In this document: in pieces, positions 35,198 through 43,184 of the stretch
Numbering within the stretch: the stretch's first letter is position 1
Layout of the letters: every line of letters begins with the position of its first letter
Assembly (NCBI GenBank): GCA_045576735.1
Contig: JAZNGZ010000094.1
Span: 1 to 58,386, forward strand
DNA from: RGIG4079 sp045576735
GTDB lineage: Bacteria > Bacteroidota > Bacteroidia > Bacteroidales > Muribaculaceae
Direction of reading: 5' to 3'
DNA length: 58,386 bases
Made by a program: the position numbers and the translations under genes
Notes under the pieces: generated by a model
Database searches by the model: none
Told to the model about the DNA's origin: nothing
Seen by the model: the letters and a program-made list of their open reading frames with translations, nothing else

Positions 35198-35313
35198 AGT
35201 GACCTTTCCCACAACAAGCACAGAACAGTCCACGCCGTCAGAGCGTGAACTTTTCGCAGGCTTGTTCTCGTGGGTGAATATTGGCGGTATTCAAGTTGTG
35301 AGAACAAGAGCAA
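35146..35313 (-). promoter_or_regulatory. Structured leader RNA (putative riboswitch/attenuator)
   Basis: Read on the minus strand. Closing stem: 35293-35299 with 35179-35185 (acaactt/aagttgt) and 35281-35289 with 35190-35198 (taccgccaa/ttggcggta). Second stem: gtggg/cccac (35270-35274, 35208-35212) and gcttgtt/aacaagc (35260-35266, 35213-35219). Apical hairpin 35243-35250 with 35228-35235, 8 pairs including one U-G that would be C-A on the plus strand, so the minus strand is the transcribed one. Alternative pairings: 35300-35307 with 35262-35269 (8 bp), 35288-35293 with 35275-35280, and the terminator. A small GAGC/GCTC hairpin precedes it. The identity is not recognised; a 6S-type RNA with read-through was considered. 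No strong promoter was found upstream. Confidence 0.65.
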
Positions 35314-35522
35314 AAGCTCAGTTATATTTTAAAGTACAAAGGAAACGCCTTTCCGTTTGTTTATAAATGATTTTTAATTCTAACCTACGGAGTCGTCCTC
35401 ATATCGAGACCGAGATTCCTTTTTTCGCATACTTTCTGTCTGTTTTCTATATTATATTTTTTAAATGTTTAACCTCTGCAAATTTAATAATTTATTTTAA
35501 TACAACAATAATACAACCAATA

Positions 35523-35609
35523 CAAAATCGTAAGAAGCTTCTTCCACTGCGGATAATCAACATCACACAACTCTATACAACAAGGGAGCCCCACTCGAGG
35601 CTCCCTTTG
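35523..35609 (+). repeat. Second copy of the glnA 3' end and terminator
   Basis: 87 bp that match 32287-32373 at 83 positions. The copy even keeps the last codons (KIVRSFFHCG, stop). Its hairpin (35582-35590 with 35599-35607) is intact and now lies just after the stop of the gene at 35643, where it could serve as a terminator. No upstream part of glnA is present. The DNA between the structured leader and this copy (35340-35522) is AT-rich with no gene. Confidence 0.9.
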
Positions 35610-35642
35610 GCTAATCTATAATTGCGACAAGGAATAAATCCA

Positions 35643-36593
35643 TTATTCAATTCTATTTTGCGTTCCGGTCGCTTCCTCCCAAATATCATCAAGAAGGTCT
35701 TGATGATATTCTATATCAAATTCATTTGGATCATAGTCGATGTCCATGCAATACCATTCAAGACGTTCTTTATCATCTTTTGACTTGCGTTTCTTTTTGA
35801 GAATCTCTAACAGCTCGGCATAACCCCACACTCCACCACAATCTTCGGGTGGGCACTCGCCAACACCCTTTACCACTTTTAGGCAAGGTTGCTCACCGGG
35901 CTCATATTCTCTAATACCTTTTAACCACACTTCATGTTCCCAACCATCGCCAAAGTCATATTCATATTTTATGCGATCTTTTTTCTCTCGCAACAAAAAA
36001 CTGATGGGATATTTATTTGTATCTAATGCCATCACTGATTGAAATGAGCCAAACAGTTCCCCATCCTGTTTTATACATACTGTATTTTTGAAATTAGCTG
36101 TTTTAGTTTCAAACTGATGCAGATGTATATTATCCCAACCCATTACATCATTTACCACAAATGCGAATAACTCCAAGGTAATATTTGACGGAACTTTTAC
36201 TTCCCGCCACACCGGAACAGGAGAATCTTTCAATTTTATTCTCACATGATATTCCTTTTGCTTATCCCCAATAAAACAATTTTCGGGAAACGCAAACGGA
36301 TCGTCCTCATCAGAATAGTCATCTTCAATACCTTCTGAACCGGCAAATTTCATCATTTGCGCCAACCCTTTCATAGGGTTATCATCGTCAAATGCTATTT
36401 CCTCCATCGATGGCATTGGAGCATCTTCCCCATTCTTTTCGTAATAATCATTGACTTTGTCAAAATCAATTCCCATCATAGCCGATAATCCTAACATATC
36501 TTCAAATGAAGATATTCCAAAACTATCAAGCATTTGTTGCATTTCGGCTGGCAACTGTTTATAAAATGCTACAAAATCTTTTTCCATAATCAT
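35643..36593 (-). CDS. pRiA4b ORF-3-like protein
   Basis: 316 residues; a second ATG two codons downstream (36587) is equally possible. An acidic helical N-terminal region (MEKDFVAFYKQLPAEMQQMLDSFG ... DDDNPMKGLAQMM) precedes the family domain: EYHVRIKLKDSPVPVWREVKVPSNITLELFAFVVNDVMGWDNIHLHQF, then YEYDFGDGWEHEVWL and GVGECPPEDCGGVWGYAELLEIL. This domain is named after an Agrobacterium plasmid frame and is often near mobile DNA or alone; its function is unknown. The gene precedes nothing obvious on its strand and starts 12 bp after the metallopeptidase gene, so they may share a message. Confidence 0.9.
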   Translation of the reverse strand: MIMEKDFVAFYKQLPAEMQQMLDSFGISSFEDMLGLSAMMGIDFDKVNDYYEKNGEDAPMPSMEEIAFDDDNPMKGLAQMMKFAGSEGIEDDYSDEDDPFAFPENCFIGDKQKEYHVRIKLKDSPVPVWREVKVPSNITLELFAFVVNDVMGWDNIHLHQFETKTANFKNTVCIKQDGELFGSFQSVMALDTNKYPISFLLREKKDRIKYEYDFGDGWEHEVWLKGIREYEPGEQPCLKVVKGVGECPPEDCGGVWGYAELLEILKKKRKSKDDKERLEWYCMDIDYDPNEFDIEYHQDLLDDIWEEATGTQNRIE

Positions 36594-36604
36594 TTATACG
36601 TCTT

Positions 36605-38629
36605 TTATTTCACAATTCTATCTACGGCATTGAGGATTGGGTCGGTGCTTACGCTTGCGCCTACGGCTTGTTGCATCCAATGGTTAGGTGTCAAGCGACC
36701 AAGTTTGTAGATGCGCATTAACTCGTCGGCAAAGGCTTTCTTGTCGGTGAATTTTGCAAGATGTTCTTCGAGCTGGAATTCCACAATGTGTCCCAATGGG
36801 TAATAAGGGAGATACATAGGCGAATTTACCATGTGAGAATACACCGCCAAGATGGGCGAATCCTTCTCGCCAAGCACAGGTTGATAATATTTGTTCCACA
36901 CATCTTTGGCTATTGTGATAGTGGCATCACGAAGTTCGGCAGCAGTGGCTTGGGGGTGAGCATATAGCCATTGCCATACACGCATATCTACCAACGACAC
37001 TCCCATTATCTCATACAATCCCCAGAAAATATCGAGCGTGGTGTTGTCATCGATTTGTTGGTCATATCCGAGCAATTTGAGGTCACGTTTTTGGAACACG
37101 AAAGCCAATGCTTCGGTAAATCCGGTGTTAGGCACTCCTGCCATCATAAAGTGGTCGATGAGATATAAATCGATAGTTTGCTCCACATTGTGACCAAACT
37201 CATGTACGGCGATATTATATCCCTTATAGTCCATTCCTTCACCCCCTATGCGAGTGCGAAGAAGCGAATGTTCCCAACGACCGGCGGCACCCCATGCGTG
37301 ACCCGAACCACGAGCACCTTGCACCTTTATTTTACTTGCGATAAATTGTGCATCAGCGTCAGAGAAGCCTAACTCAACAAGCATACGAGGCATATCTGCT
37401 TCAAACGCTTCGGGAATAGGATATTTAGCACGTGTTTGCGCTGTGAGATCATCTTCCGAAATTGCGCTACGGCTCTTAAATCCGTCATACCAAATATCGT
37501 AAGGACGAAGGTCGCGACCGAGGCGTTTTTTAATCAATTTACCCACTTTCTTGGCTTGTGGCGACGAAATAAGATTCACAAACAATGCCTCAATCTCTTC
37601 GGGAGCAATCTCCATTCCGCTCTCAAAATTTCGGGCAATTCCTGTGGGGCGTTGTGGCTCATACTCGTCAACTTTGAGCATTGTTTTATAGTGAGCCAAT
37701 ATGCGTTCATATCGGCGAGTATCCTCGGCTGCCAAAGTCACCTCTGCTCCATCTTTCCATGTGAGGTTGCTATAAGGAGCCCAATCATATGCGCCATTGT
37801 TTATCACCTCTAACGGAATTGTTCCGTCGATGATACGCAACATCACTTGATATATCATCTCTTGTTTCTCGCGAGCATTAGGCAAGTTGGCATAGTTTGA
37901 TTTTATCTCGTCGCGGAGGTTCCAGTGCGAAAGCAACACCATATTTTCGGGGAACAATTTATTCCCTTTCTTGTCGAGGATATGCCCCATCATGATGTTA
38001 TACGATGCGATATAATTCTCAGCATCGGCATTGGCTTGCGCAGCCTCTTTGTTCAATGCGGCAGGCACTCGTGAAGTGAACATGTCGCCCATGCGAGCAT
38101 AAGCCCATTGTTCACGGCTCCAATACCCGCCCATCTCATTCTTTTCTTGAAGCGTGAAATTAGGGAAATTGAGAATGGTGATAAATGCCACCTTATTTTC
38201 ATAGAGGTCGTTCCACAAATGCGAATATGGATTAAACGCACTCATGATATAATCAATATTTGTAGGCTCGGGACCGGCTAAAATCGTTGGCAAACTCAAT
38301 TCGATTGCCACTTGGTTTTGTGTGCCGAGCAACACCTCGTAGGCAGTGCTCAATTTGTCGAACAATTCGCGACGAGCCTCAGGCGATGCGGCATAGTTAT
38401 CTTTCACAAACTGCACAAACTCATCGGCCGTACCATCTTCGGTTTGCCAAAGGGCTGCCACTTGCGATGCACCGCGTTGCAACAACTTGCCATCAATCGA
38501 CGCATCGTCGGCAGTCATTTGCCCTACCAAATCGGCCACTGCGGCATCTTCAATCACCCGCGCACTAATATTATTCACACTCATCACAATCATAATTGCT
38601 AAAACTAATCGTTTAATCATTCTTTTCAT
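36605..38629 (-). CDS. Exported zinc metallopeptidase (HEFGH)
   Basis: 674 residues. Signal peptide MKRMIKRLVLAIMIVMSVNNISA. The zinc site is YNIAVHEFGHNVEQT near residue 470, with the third ligand candidate Glu in NTGFTEALAFVFQKRD about 30 residues on, the gluzincin arrangement of M3-like peptidases. Other parts do not match a named family I can place with confidence. It should act in the periplasm or outside and cut peptides or peptide bonds in cell-wall or dietary proteins. No near -7 box stands out in the 38630-38724 interval, which is shared with the divergent threonine aldolase gene. Confidence 0.8.
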   Translation of the reverse strand: MKRMIKRLVLAIMIVMSVNNISARVIEDAAVADLVGQMTADDASIDGKLLQRGASQVAALWQTEDGTADEFVQFVKDNYAASPEARRELFDKLSTAYEVLLGTQNQVAIELSLPTILAGPEPTNIDYIMSAFNPYSHLWNDLYENKVAFITILNFPNFTLQEKNEMGGYWSREQWAYARMGDMFTSRVPAALNKEAAQANADAENYIASYNIMMGHILDKKGNKLFPENMVLLSHWNLRDEIKSNYANLPNAREKQEMIYQVMLRIIDGTIPLEVINNGAYDWAPYSNLTWKDGAEVTLAAEDTRRYERILAHYKTMLKVDEYEPQRPTGIARNFESGMEIAPEEIEALFVNLISSPQAKKVGKLIKKRLGRDLRPYDIWYDGFKSRSAISEDDLTAQTRAKYPIPEAFEADMPRMLVELGFSDADAQFIASKIKVQGARGSGHAWGAAGRWEHSLLRTRIGGEGMDYKGYNIAVHEFGHNVEQTIDLYLIDHFMMAGVPNTGFTEALAFVFQKRDLKLLGYDQQIDDNTTLDIFWGLYEIMGVSLVDMRVWQWLYAHPQATAAELRDATITIAKDVWNKYYQPVLGEKDSPILAVYSHMVNSPMYLPYYPLGHIVEFQLEEHLAKFTDKKAFADELMRIYKLGRLTPNHWMQQAVGASVSTDPILNAVDRIVK

Positions 38630-38755
38630 ATGGTATTGTTATTATTTTCCACCCTCAAAATTAGCAATTATTTTCGTGATTGCAAAAAGAGCGAAAAATC
38701 ACTCGTTTTATTAGCCTAATTTTATACCTTTGCGTAATTATAAAAACTAAATTTT

Positions 38756-39781
38756 ATGATATACTTCGATTCCGACTATATGGCAGGGGCTCACCCCGAA
38801 GTGTTACAACGACTCGTCGACACTAACCTCGAACACACCGTGGGCTACGGTTGCGACCATTACACCGAAAACGCAGTCCGGCTCATTCGTGAGGCGTGCG
38901 GTGCTCCTCATGCGCAAGTATTCCTATTGGTAGGTGGCACACAAACAAACGCCACTGTCATCGATGGCATATTGGCGCGCCATGAGGGTGTATTAGCCCC
39001 CGAAAGTGCGCATATCAACGTGCACGAAGCCGGAGCTATCGAAGCCACCGGACACAAGGTGCTCACCCTCCCTCAGCATCAAGGCAAAGTGTGGGCCGAG
39101 GAAGTGGAACATTATATCAATGAATTCTATCGCGACGAGACATTCCTTCACATGGTAGCTCCGGGAATGTTGTATATATCTTTCCCCACCGAATATGGCA
39201 CTATCTACACTCTCAACGAGCTTGAAGCTTTGAGCCAAGTGTGCCACGACGCCCAGATTCCTCTCTATATCGACGGCGCACGATTGGGCTACGGGCTCGC
39301 TGCCGACGAATGTGATGTGACCCTTAAAGACATCGCACGATTGACCGATGTGTTCTACATTGGTGGCACAAAAATGGGAGCGATGATGGGCGAAGCAGTG
39401 GTGGTGACCAATCCCGCGTTGCTCAAAAACATGACTCCGCTCATGAAACAACACGGAGCATTGCTCGCCAAAGGCCGTCTGCTCGGATTGCAATTCGAGG
39501 CACTGTTTACCGACGACCTATATATGCGCATTGGTCGCTACGCCGTTGATTTGGCCATGGAACTAAAAGAAGAATTCACCACACGAGGCTACGAAACAGT
39601 CGTTGACTCCCCCACAAACCAACAATTCTTCCGCCTCCCCAACAATCTCATCGACCGCCTACGCCAACACGCAAGCTTCGAGCTATGGGGACCCCAAGGC
39701 GAAACCCACTCCATCGTCCGCTTCGTCACCTCCTGGTCCACAACCTACAACGACATCAATCACCTCTTGTATTTGATATAA
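38756..39781 (+). CDS. ltaE: Low-specificity threonine aldolase (beta-eliminating lyase family)
   Basis: 341 residues. Fold type I PLP enzyme: IYFDSDYMAGAHPEVLQRLVDTN at the start, VFLLVGGTQTNATVIDGIL, then INVHEAGAIEATGHKVL, the PLP Asp in IPLYIDGARLGYGLA, and the Schiff-base lysine in FYIGGTKMGAMMGEA near residue 205. The family splits threonine or allo-threonine to glycine and acetaldehyde. A TACCTTTG -7 box at 38725-38732 lies 23 bp before the ATG. Symbol by similarity; related tyrosine- or alanine-type lyases are not fully excluded. Confidence 0.85.
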   Translation: MIYFDSDYMAGAHPEVLQRLVDTNLEHTVGYGCDHYTENAVRLIREACGAPHAQVFLLVGGTQTNATVIDGILARHEGVLAPESAHINVHEAGAIEATGHKVLTLPQHQGKVWAEEVEHYINEFYRDETFLHMVAPGMLYISFPTEYGTIYTLNELEALSQVCHDAQIPLYIDGARLGYGLAADECDVTLKDIARLTDVFYIGGTKMGAMMGEAVVVTNPALLKNMTPLMKQHGALLAKGRLLGLQFEALFTDDLYMRIGRYAVDLAMELKEEFTTRGYETVVDSPTNQQFFRLPNNLIDRLRQHASFELWGPQGETHSIVRFVTSWSTTYNDINHLLYLI

Positions 39782-39867
39782 AATGGGGGCAATCAAAGGT
39801 TAAAATTCTTTCCAATTCTGCAAACATTGGAAAGAATTGGACTAAACTGTCCACTCCCAACAACAAA

Positions 39868-39905
39868 ATAGAGGAAATTTTCCTCTATTTTCCTCTATTT
39901 TCCCT
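39868..39905. promoter_or_regulatory. Palindrome set downstream of the first Fic gene
   Basis: ATAGAGGAAATTTTCCTCTAT (39868-39888 in one 21-bp palindrome; key halves AGAGGAAA and TTTCCTCT) followed by one further half site TTTCCTCTA. A near copy lies upstream of the same gene at 41264-41300. Confidence 0.7.
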
Positions 39906-41224
39906 TATTCTTTTTTTGAGTAGTTTTGCAAAAGTATCTCAAATTTATCAGATTTGACATATCCTATTGCCCTTTTATTTAAGTTTGTTGCACTTAAAAA
40001 ACCCATACTTACCAAATCTTGTAAATCCGTACGAGCCGTTCTTACTGCGACATCAAACTGTGTCGCTAATTCTTTTGGAGTAAATAAAATTCGCTTATTC
40101 TCAGAAATAGTTTTAAGCACATAACGTTGACGTTCATTAATATTTGAAATGCCAATAAACTGAAATATGTTTTGTTGCTCCTCAATTTTACGTTGTAAAT
40201 ATTTTTTCAAATCCTCAAATGCCTTTTGCATTACATTCAAGTGATACTGAATAAAATACGACAAATCATTACCATCATTTTCGGTATATAAAAAAGCTTT
40301 TTCATATGCCGTTTTATTTGTATATATAATTCTTGAAATTGAAAGATATTCTGTCAACCAATATCCATTCTTAATCATATACCAATAAAATAAAGACCGT
40401 GCAGTTCTTCCATTCCCATCAACAAATGGGTGAATATATGCTAATACAAAATGAATTATTATACCCTTAATAATAGGGTGAATAAAATTATCTCCATTGT
40501 TATTATTTGCAAACTCACACAAGTCTTGTAGCATCGCATTAATCTCAACATAAGAAGGAGGAGTATGAGCCACGTGCCCTGTAACTCCATCAACCACAAA
40601 AATATCATCATTCTTACGGAATACTCCTTCTTCTGCTACATTATCCAAAGTTTTATTTGCAATAGAACGATGAATATCCAATAATCTTTCCATTGAAAAA
40701 TCCGACAATTTGTCCCTTGATATTCTGCTAATTGTTTCGTAATTATTAACAATCATCTGCTGACTCTTATTGGTAGGCTTTAATTTCTTTCTAAGCATAT
40801 CCTTTGCTATTCGACGAGTCGTTGAAGCTCCTTCCATTTGACTTGATGCAATAGCCTCTTCCATAATCGAATTAATTAGATAATAATTCTTATCAGTTGT
40901 TGGAATTATACCTTTTGTCCCTAAATTACCCCCTAAATTCATGTCAAAATTATGCAACAAAGCCAACATATTTTTAGTAATTGTAAAATAAAATTTATAA
41001 TTACCAAATTTAATACATTGTGCATTCAACTGACGCTGAATCTTTACAGCATGCCACAAAACTTGTTTATCTACTCCTTTAGGAGCTATATATTTAACTT
41101 TATCCCAATAAAGATATTCATTCCCTATCTTTTGAAATAGTAATTGCATTTGTGGATTAGTAAGCAATTGGACTGCGTCCAATTGCTTTTGTGGGTTCAG
41201 TGATGGTGTTGGTTCTACTTTCAT
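39905..41224 (-). CDS. Fic family protein with C-terminal winged helix
   Basis: 439 residues. The Fic motif HPFVDGNGRTAR is at 265-276, so the catalytic His and the phosphate loop are intact; AMPylation of a target protein is the family reaction. An inhibitory motif SSQMEG (pattern S/T-x-x-x-E-G/N) at 127-132 precedes it, which makes this a class II Fic with its brake in the same chain. The C-terminal ~60 residues (TPKELATQFDVAVRTARTDLQDLVSMGFLSATN) are a DeoR/winged-helix-like DNA-binding domain. Palindromic sites with the same core lie just upstream and just downstream, so self-regulation is likely. -7 box: complement of 41244-41251. Confidence 0.93.
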   Translation of the reverse strand: MKVEPTPSLNPQKQLDAVQLLTNPQMQLLFQKIGNEYLYWDKVKYIAPKGVDKQVLWHAVKIQRQLNAQCIKFGNYKFYFTITKNMLALLHNFDMNLGGNLGTKGIIPTTDKNYYLINSIMEEAIASSQMEGASTTRRIAKDMLRKKLKPTNKSQQMIVNNYETISRISRDKLSDFSMERLLDIHRSIANKTLDNVAEEGVFRKNDDIFVVDGVTGHVAHTPPSYVEINAMLQDLCEFANNNNGDNFIHPIIKGIIIHFVLAYIHPFVDGNGRTARSLFYWYMIKNGYWLTEYLSISRIIYTNKTAYEKAFLYTENDGNDLSYFIQYHLNVMQKAFEDLKKYLQRKIEEQQNIFQFIGISNINERQRYVLKTISENKRILFTPKELATQFDVAVRTARTDLQDLVSMGFLSATNLNKRAIGYVKSDKFEILLQNYSKKE

Positions 41225-41263
41225 ATTATCATTCTTTATTTTGCAAAGATATAATTTTTTTTA

Positions 41264-41300
41264 AAATTAGAGGAAAATTTCCTCTAATTTCCTCTAATTT
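41264..41300. promoter_or_regulatory. Operator-like palindrome upstream of the first Fic gene
   Basis: Arms aaattagagg (41264-41273) and cctctaattt (41281-41290) around a 7-bp centre, then a second cctctaattt (41291-41300). It covers the expected -33 region of the Fic promoter and lies 27 bp from the -7 box of the divergent methyltransferase gene (TATCTTTG 41327-41334). Confidence 0.65.
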
Positions 41301-41353
41301 CCCATCATATTATTTATAAAATCCACTATCTTTGTGGGAAAGTATTAGAATTT

Positions 41354-42154
41354 ATGCCCATTATAGAGATCACATCGTTGAATGAGCCGGGGGTGGAGGT
41401 GTTTACTTCGCTCACGGAGGCGCAGTTGCGCAATCGTATTGACCCGGAGAAGGGGGTGTTTATTGCCGAGAGCCCTAAGGTTATCAATGTGGCTCTCAAT
41501 GCGGGATATGAGCCTATTTCGCTGCTATGTGAACGGAAACATATCACGGGCGATGCTGCCGATATTATTGCCCGATGTGGCGACATTCCGGTCTATACAG
41601 GCGACCGCGATTTGCTTGCTTCGCTCACCGGATATACGCTCACGCGCGGGGTGTTGTGTGCCATGCGTCGCAAGCCTCATCGAAGCATTGAGGAGGTGTG
41701 CCGCGATGCCCGACGCATTGTGGTGATTGACGGTGTGGTCGACACTACCAATATAGGTGCGATATTTCGCAGTGCGGCGGCTCTTGGCATCGATGCGGTG
41801 TTGCTCACTCCCACTTCGTGTGACCCTCTCAACCGTAGGGCGATAAGGGTGTCGATGGGTTCGGTGTTCCTCGTCCCATGGACTTGGCTTCACGAGCCGA
41901 TAACAGCCCTCAACAATATCGGCTTCAAAACTGTGGCAATGGCTCTGACCGACGATTCGGTATCGATTGACGACCCTACTCTCGTGGCCGAAGAACGCCT
42001 TGCAATAGTGATGGGCACCGAAGGCGACGGACTCGCCCACTCCACCATAGCTAAAGCCGACTATGTGGCACGCATACCGATGAGTCACGATGTGGATTCG
42101 CTCAACGTTGCCGCCGCTGCCGCCGTAGCCTTCTGGCAACTCCGTGCACGATAA
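41354..42154 (+). CDS. TrmH/SpoU-family RNA 2'-O-methyltransferase
   Basis: 266 residues. A short N-domain that fits the ribosomal L7Ae-like substrate-binding type (GVFIAESPKVINVALNAGYEPISLLCE) precedes the SPOUT knot: motif 1 DTTNIGAIFRSAAALG, motif 2 AIVMGTEGDGL and motif 3 SLNVAAAAAVAFW. Such enzymes methylate ribose 2'-OH in rRNA or tRNA with S-adenosylmethionine; the exact target cannot be read. Divergent from the first Fic gene with a -7 box at 41327-41334. Base composition is higher in GC than the Fic genes on both sides. Confidence 0.92.
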   Translation: MPIIEITSLNEPGVEVFTSLTEAQLRNRIDPEKGVFIAESPKVINVALNAGYEPISLLCERKHITGDAADIIARCGDIPVYTGDRDLLASLTGYTLTRGVLCAMRRKPHRSIEEVCRDARRIVVIDGVVDTTNIGAIFRSAAALGIDAVLLTPTSCDPLNRRAIRVSMGSVFLVPWTWLHEPITALNNIGFKTVAMALTDDSVSIDDPTLVAEERLAIVMGTEGDGLAHSTIAKADYVARIPMSHDVDSLNVAAAAAVAFWQLRAR

Positions 42155-42180
42155 TGCCAAATCACTATTTTGAAAATCCC

Positions 42181-42196
42181 TTGCCGTTATCGGCAA
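42181..42196. promoter_or_regulatory. Upstream palindrome TTGCCG-TTAT-CGGCAA
   Basis: Six-base arms around 4 bp. Same arms as the promoter palindrome 52 bp further on (42233-42248). One half site TTGCCGATAG follows at 42281-42290. Confidence 0.7.
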
Positions 42197-42232
42197 AATA
42201 GCCACAATTTCACCCTAATTTCACGCACATTC

Positions 42233-42263
42233 TTGCCGATATCGGCAAAATATAGTAATTTTG
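42233..42263 (+). promoter_or_regulatory. Promoter of the second Fic operon with operator TTGCCGATATCGGCAA
   Basis: TTG at 42233-42235 is the -33 box and at the same time the first three bases of the 16-bp palindrome (42233-42248); 20 bp later comes TAATTTTG at 42256-42263. A protein bound to the palindrome would cover the promoter spacer. Start codon ATG at 42293. Confidence 0.75.
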
Positions 42264-42292
42264 CGCCAAATTAATATCATTTGCCGATAGAT

Positions 42293-43180
42293 ATGACCGA
42301 TATTATATCAGTTAAAGAATTTGCACTGAAACATAATATTTCAGAACGTACAATTCGAAATTATTGTGCTTCAGGGAAAATCAAAGGAGCATTTTTGACA
42401 GGTAAAACTTGGAACATTCCTTCTGATGCTCCAATCCCCAACTCTTCTCGAAAAAGAAACAAAACTACATTACTCGCCACTTTGCGAGAGCAGATGGAAA
42501 CAAAACTAAAGGGGGGGATATATCATCGCATTCAAGTTGACCTTACTTACAATTCAAACCACATTGAGGGGAACAAACTTTCGCACGACCAAACCCGATT
42601 TATTTTTGAAACAAACACTATAGGTCAATGCAACGAGAACCTTAATATTGATGACATCATCGAAACTACCAACCACTTTCGTTGCATCGATTTAATAATC
42701 GCCAATGTAAACAAAAAGCTATCGGAACGTTTTATTAAAGTGTTACATAAAACACTTAAATCCAACACCTTCCAGAGTACCAAGCAATGGTTTGCCGTTG
42801 GTGACTACAAACGCATGCCTAATGAAGTGGGAGGACAAGATACCACTGCTCCCGAAAACGTAGCTCAAGAGATAACGGAATTATTGAATCAATATAATTT
42901 CATCAAAACAAAAAGTCTTGATGATATACTTGATTTCCATTTTCAATTTGAACGGATTCACCCTTTTCAAGATGGCAATGGTAGAATAGGCCGTTTGATA
43001 ATGTTTAAAGAATGTCTTGCAAATGGAATTGTACCATTTATTATAACCGACAAACTTAAATACTTCTATTATAGAGGATTGCAAAATTGGCCCAACATAA
43101 AAGAATTTCTTCGCGACACTTGTCTTTCGGCTCAGGACGATTTTAAAACGATTCTCGATTCTTTCAAAATCAAATATTAA
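42293..43180 (+). CDS. Fic family protein with N-terminal helix-turn-helix
   Basis: 295 residues from ATG 42293; a TTG four codons upstream is in frame but lies in a half operator. Residues 1-45 (ISVKEFALKHNISERTIRNYCASGKI) look like a MerR/excisionase-type DNA-binding domain. The class II inhibitory motif SNHIEG is at 88-93 and the Fic motif HPFQDGNGRIGR at 223-234, so the protein should AMPylate a target unless held in check. The combination with operator palindromes in its own promoter points to autoregulation. Its stop is 4 bp before the start of a DMT permease, which is therefore in the same transcript. Confidence 0.93.
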   Translation: MTDIISVKEFALKHNISERTIRNYCASGKIKGAFLTGKTWNIPSDAPIPNSSRKRNKTTLLATLREQMETKLKGGIYHRIQVDLTYNSNHIEGNKLSHDQTRFIFETNTIGQCNENLNIDDIIETTNHFRCIDLIIANVNKKLSERFIKVLHKTLKSNTFQSTKQWFAVGDYKRMPNEVGGQDTTAPENVAQEITELLNQYNFIKTKSLDDILDFHFQFERIHPFQDGNGRIGRLIMFKECLANGIVPFIITDKLKYFYYRGLQNWPNIKEFLRDTCLSAQDDFKTILDSFKIKY

Positions 43181-43184
43181 ACAA

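Noticed and set aside
35035..35313. 92-residue minus-strand frame across the structured leader, possibly a leader peptide
   Set aside because: Starts at TTG, overlaps the start of the LRR gene, and its codons follow the RNA stems, not a protein-like pattern.
35146..35313. The leader as a stand-alone 6S (Bacteroidales-1) RNA
   Set aside because: Long-hairpin shape fits loosely, but I cannot match sequence landmarks, and the T-run only 14 bp before a start codon favours a cis role. Left open in the finding.
32374..35522. A mobile element with its own recombinase between the glnA repeats
   Set aside because: No integrase, transposase or inverted ends are visible; only the direct repeats support insertion.
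35367..35621. 84-residue plus-strand frame over the second glnA 3'-end copy
   Set aside because: Covers AT-rich spacer and a duplicated terminator in a different frame from glnA.
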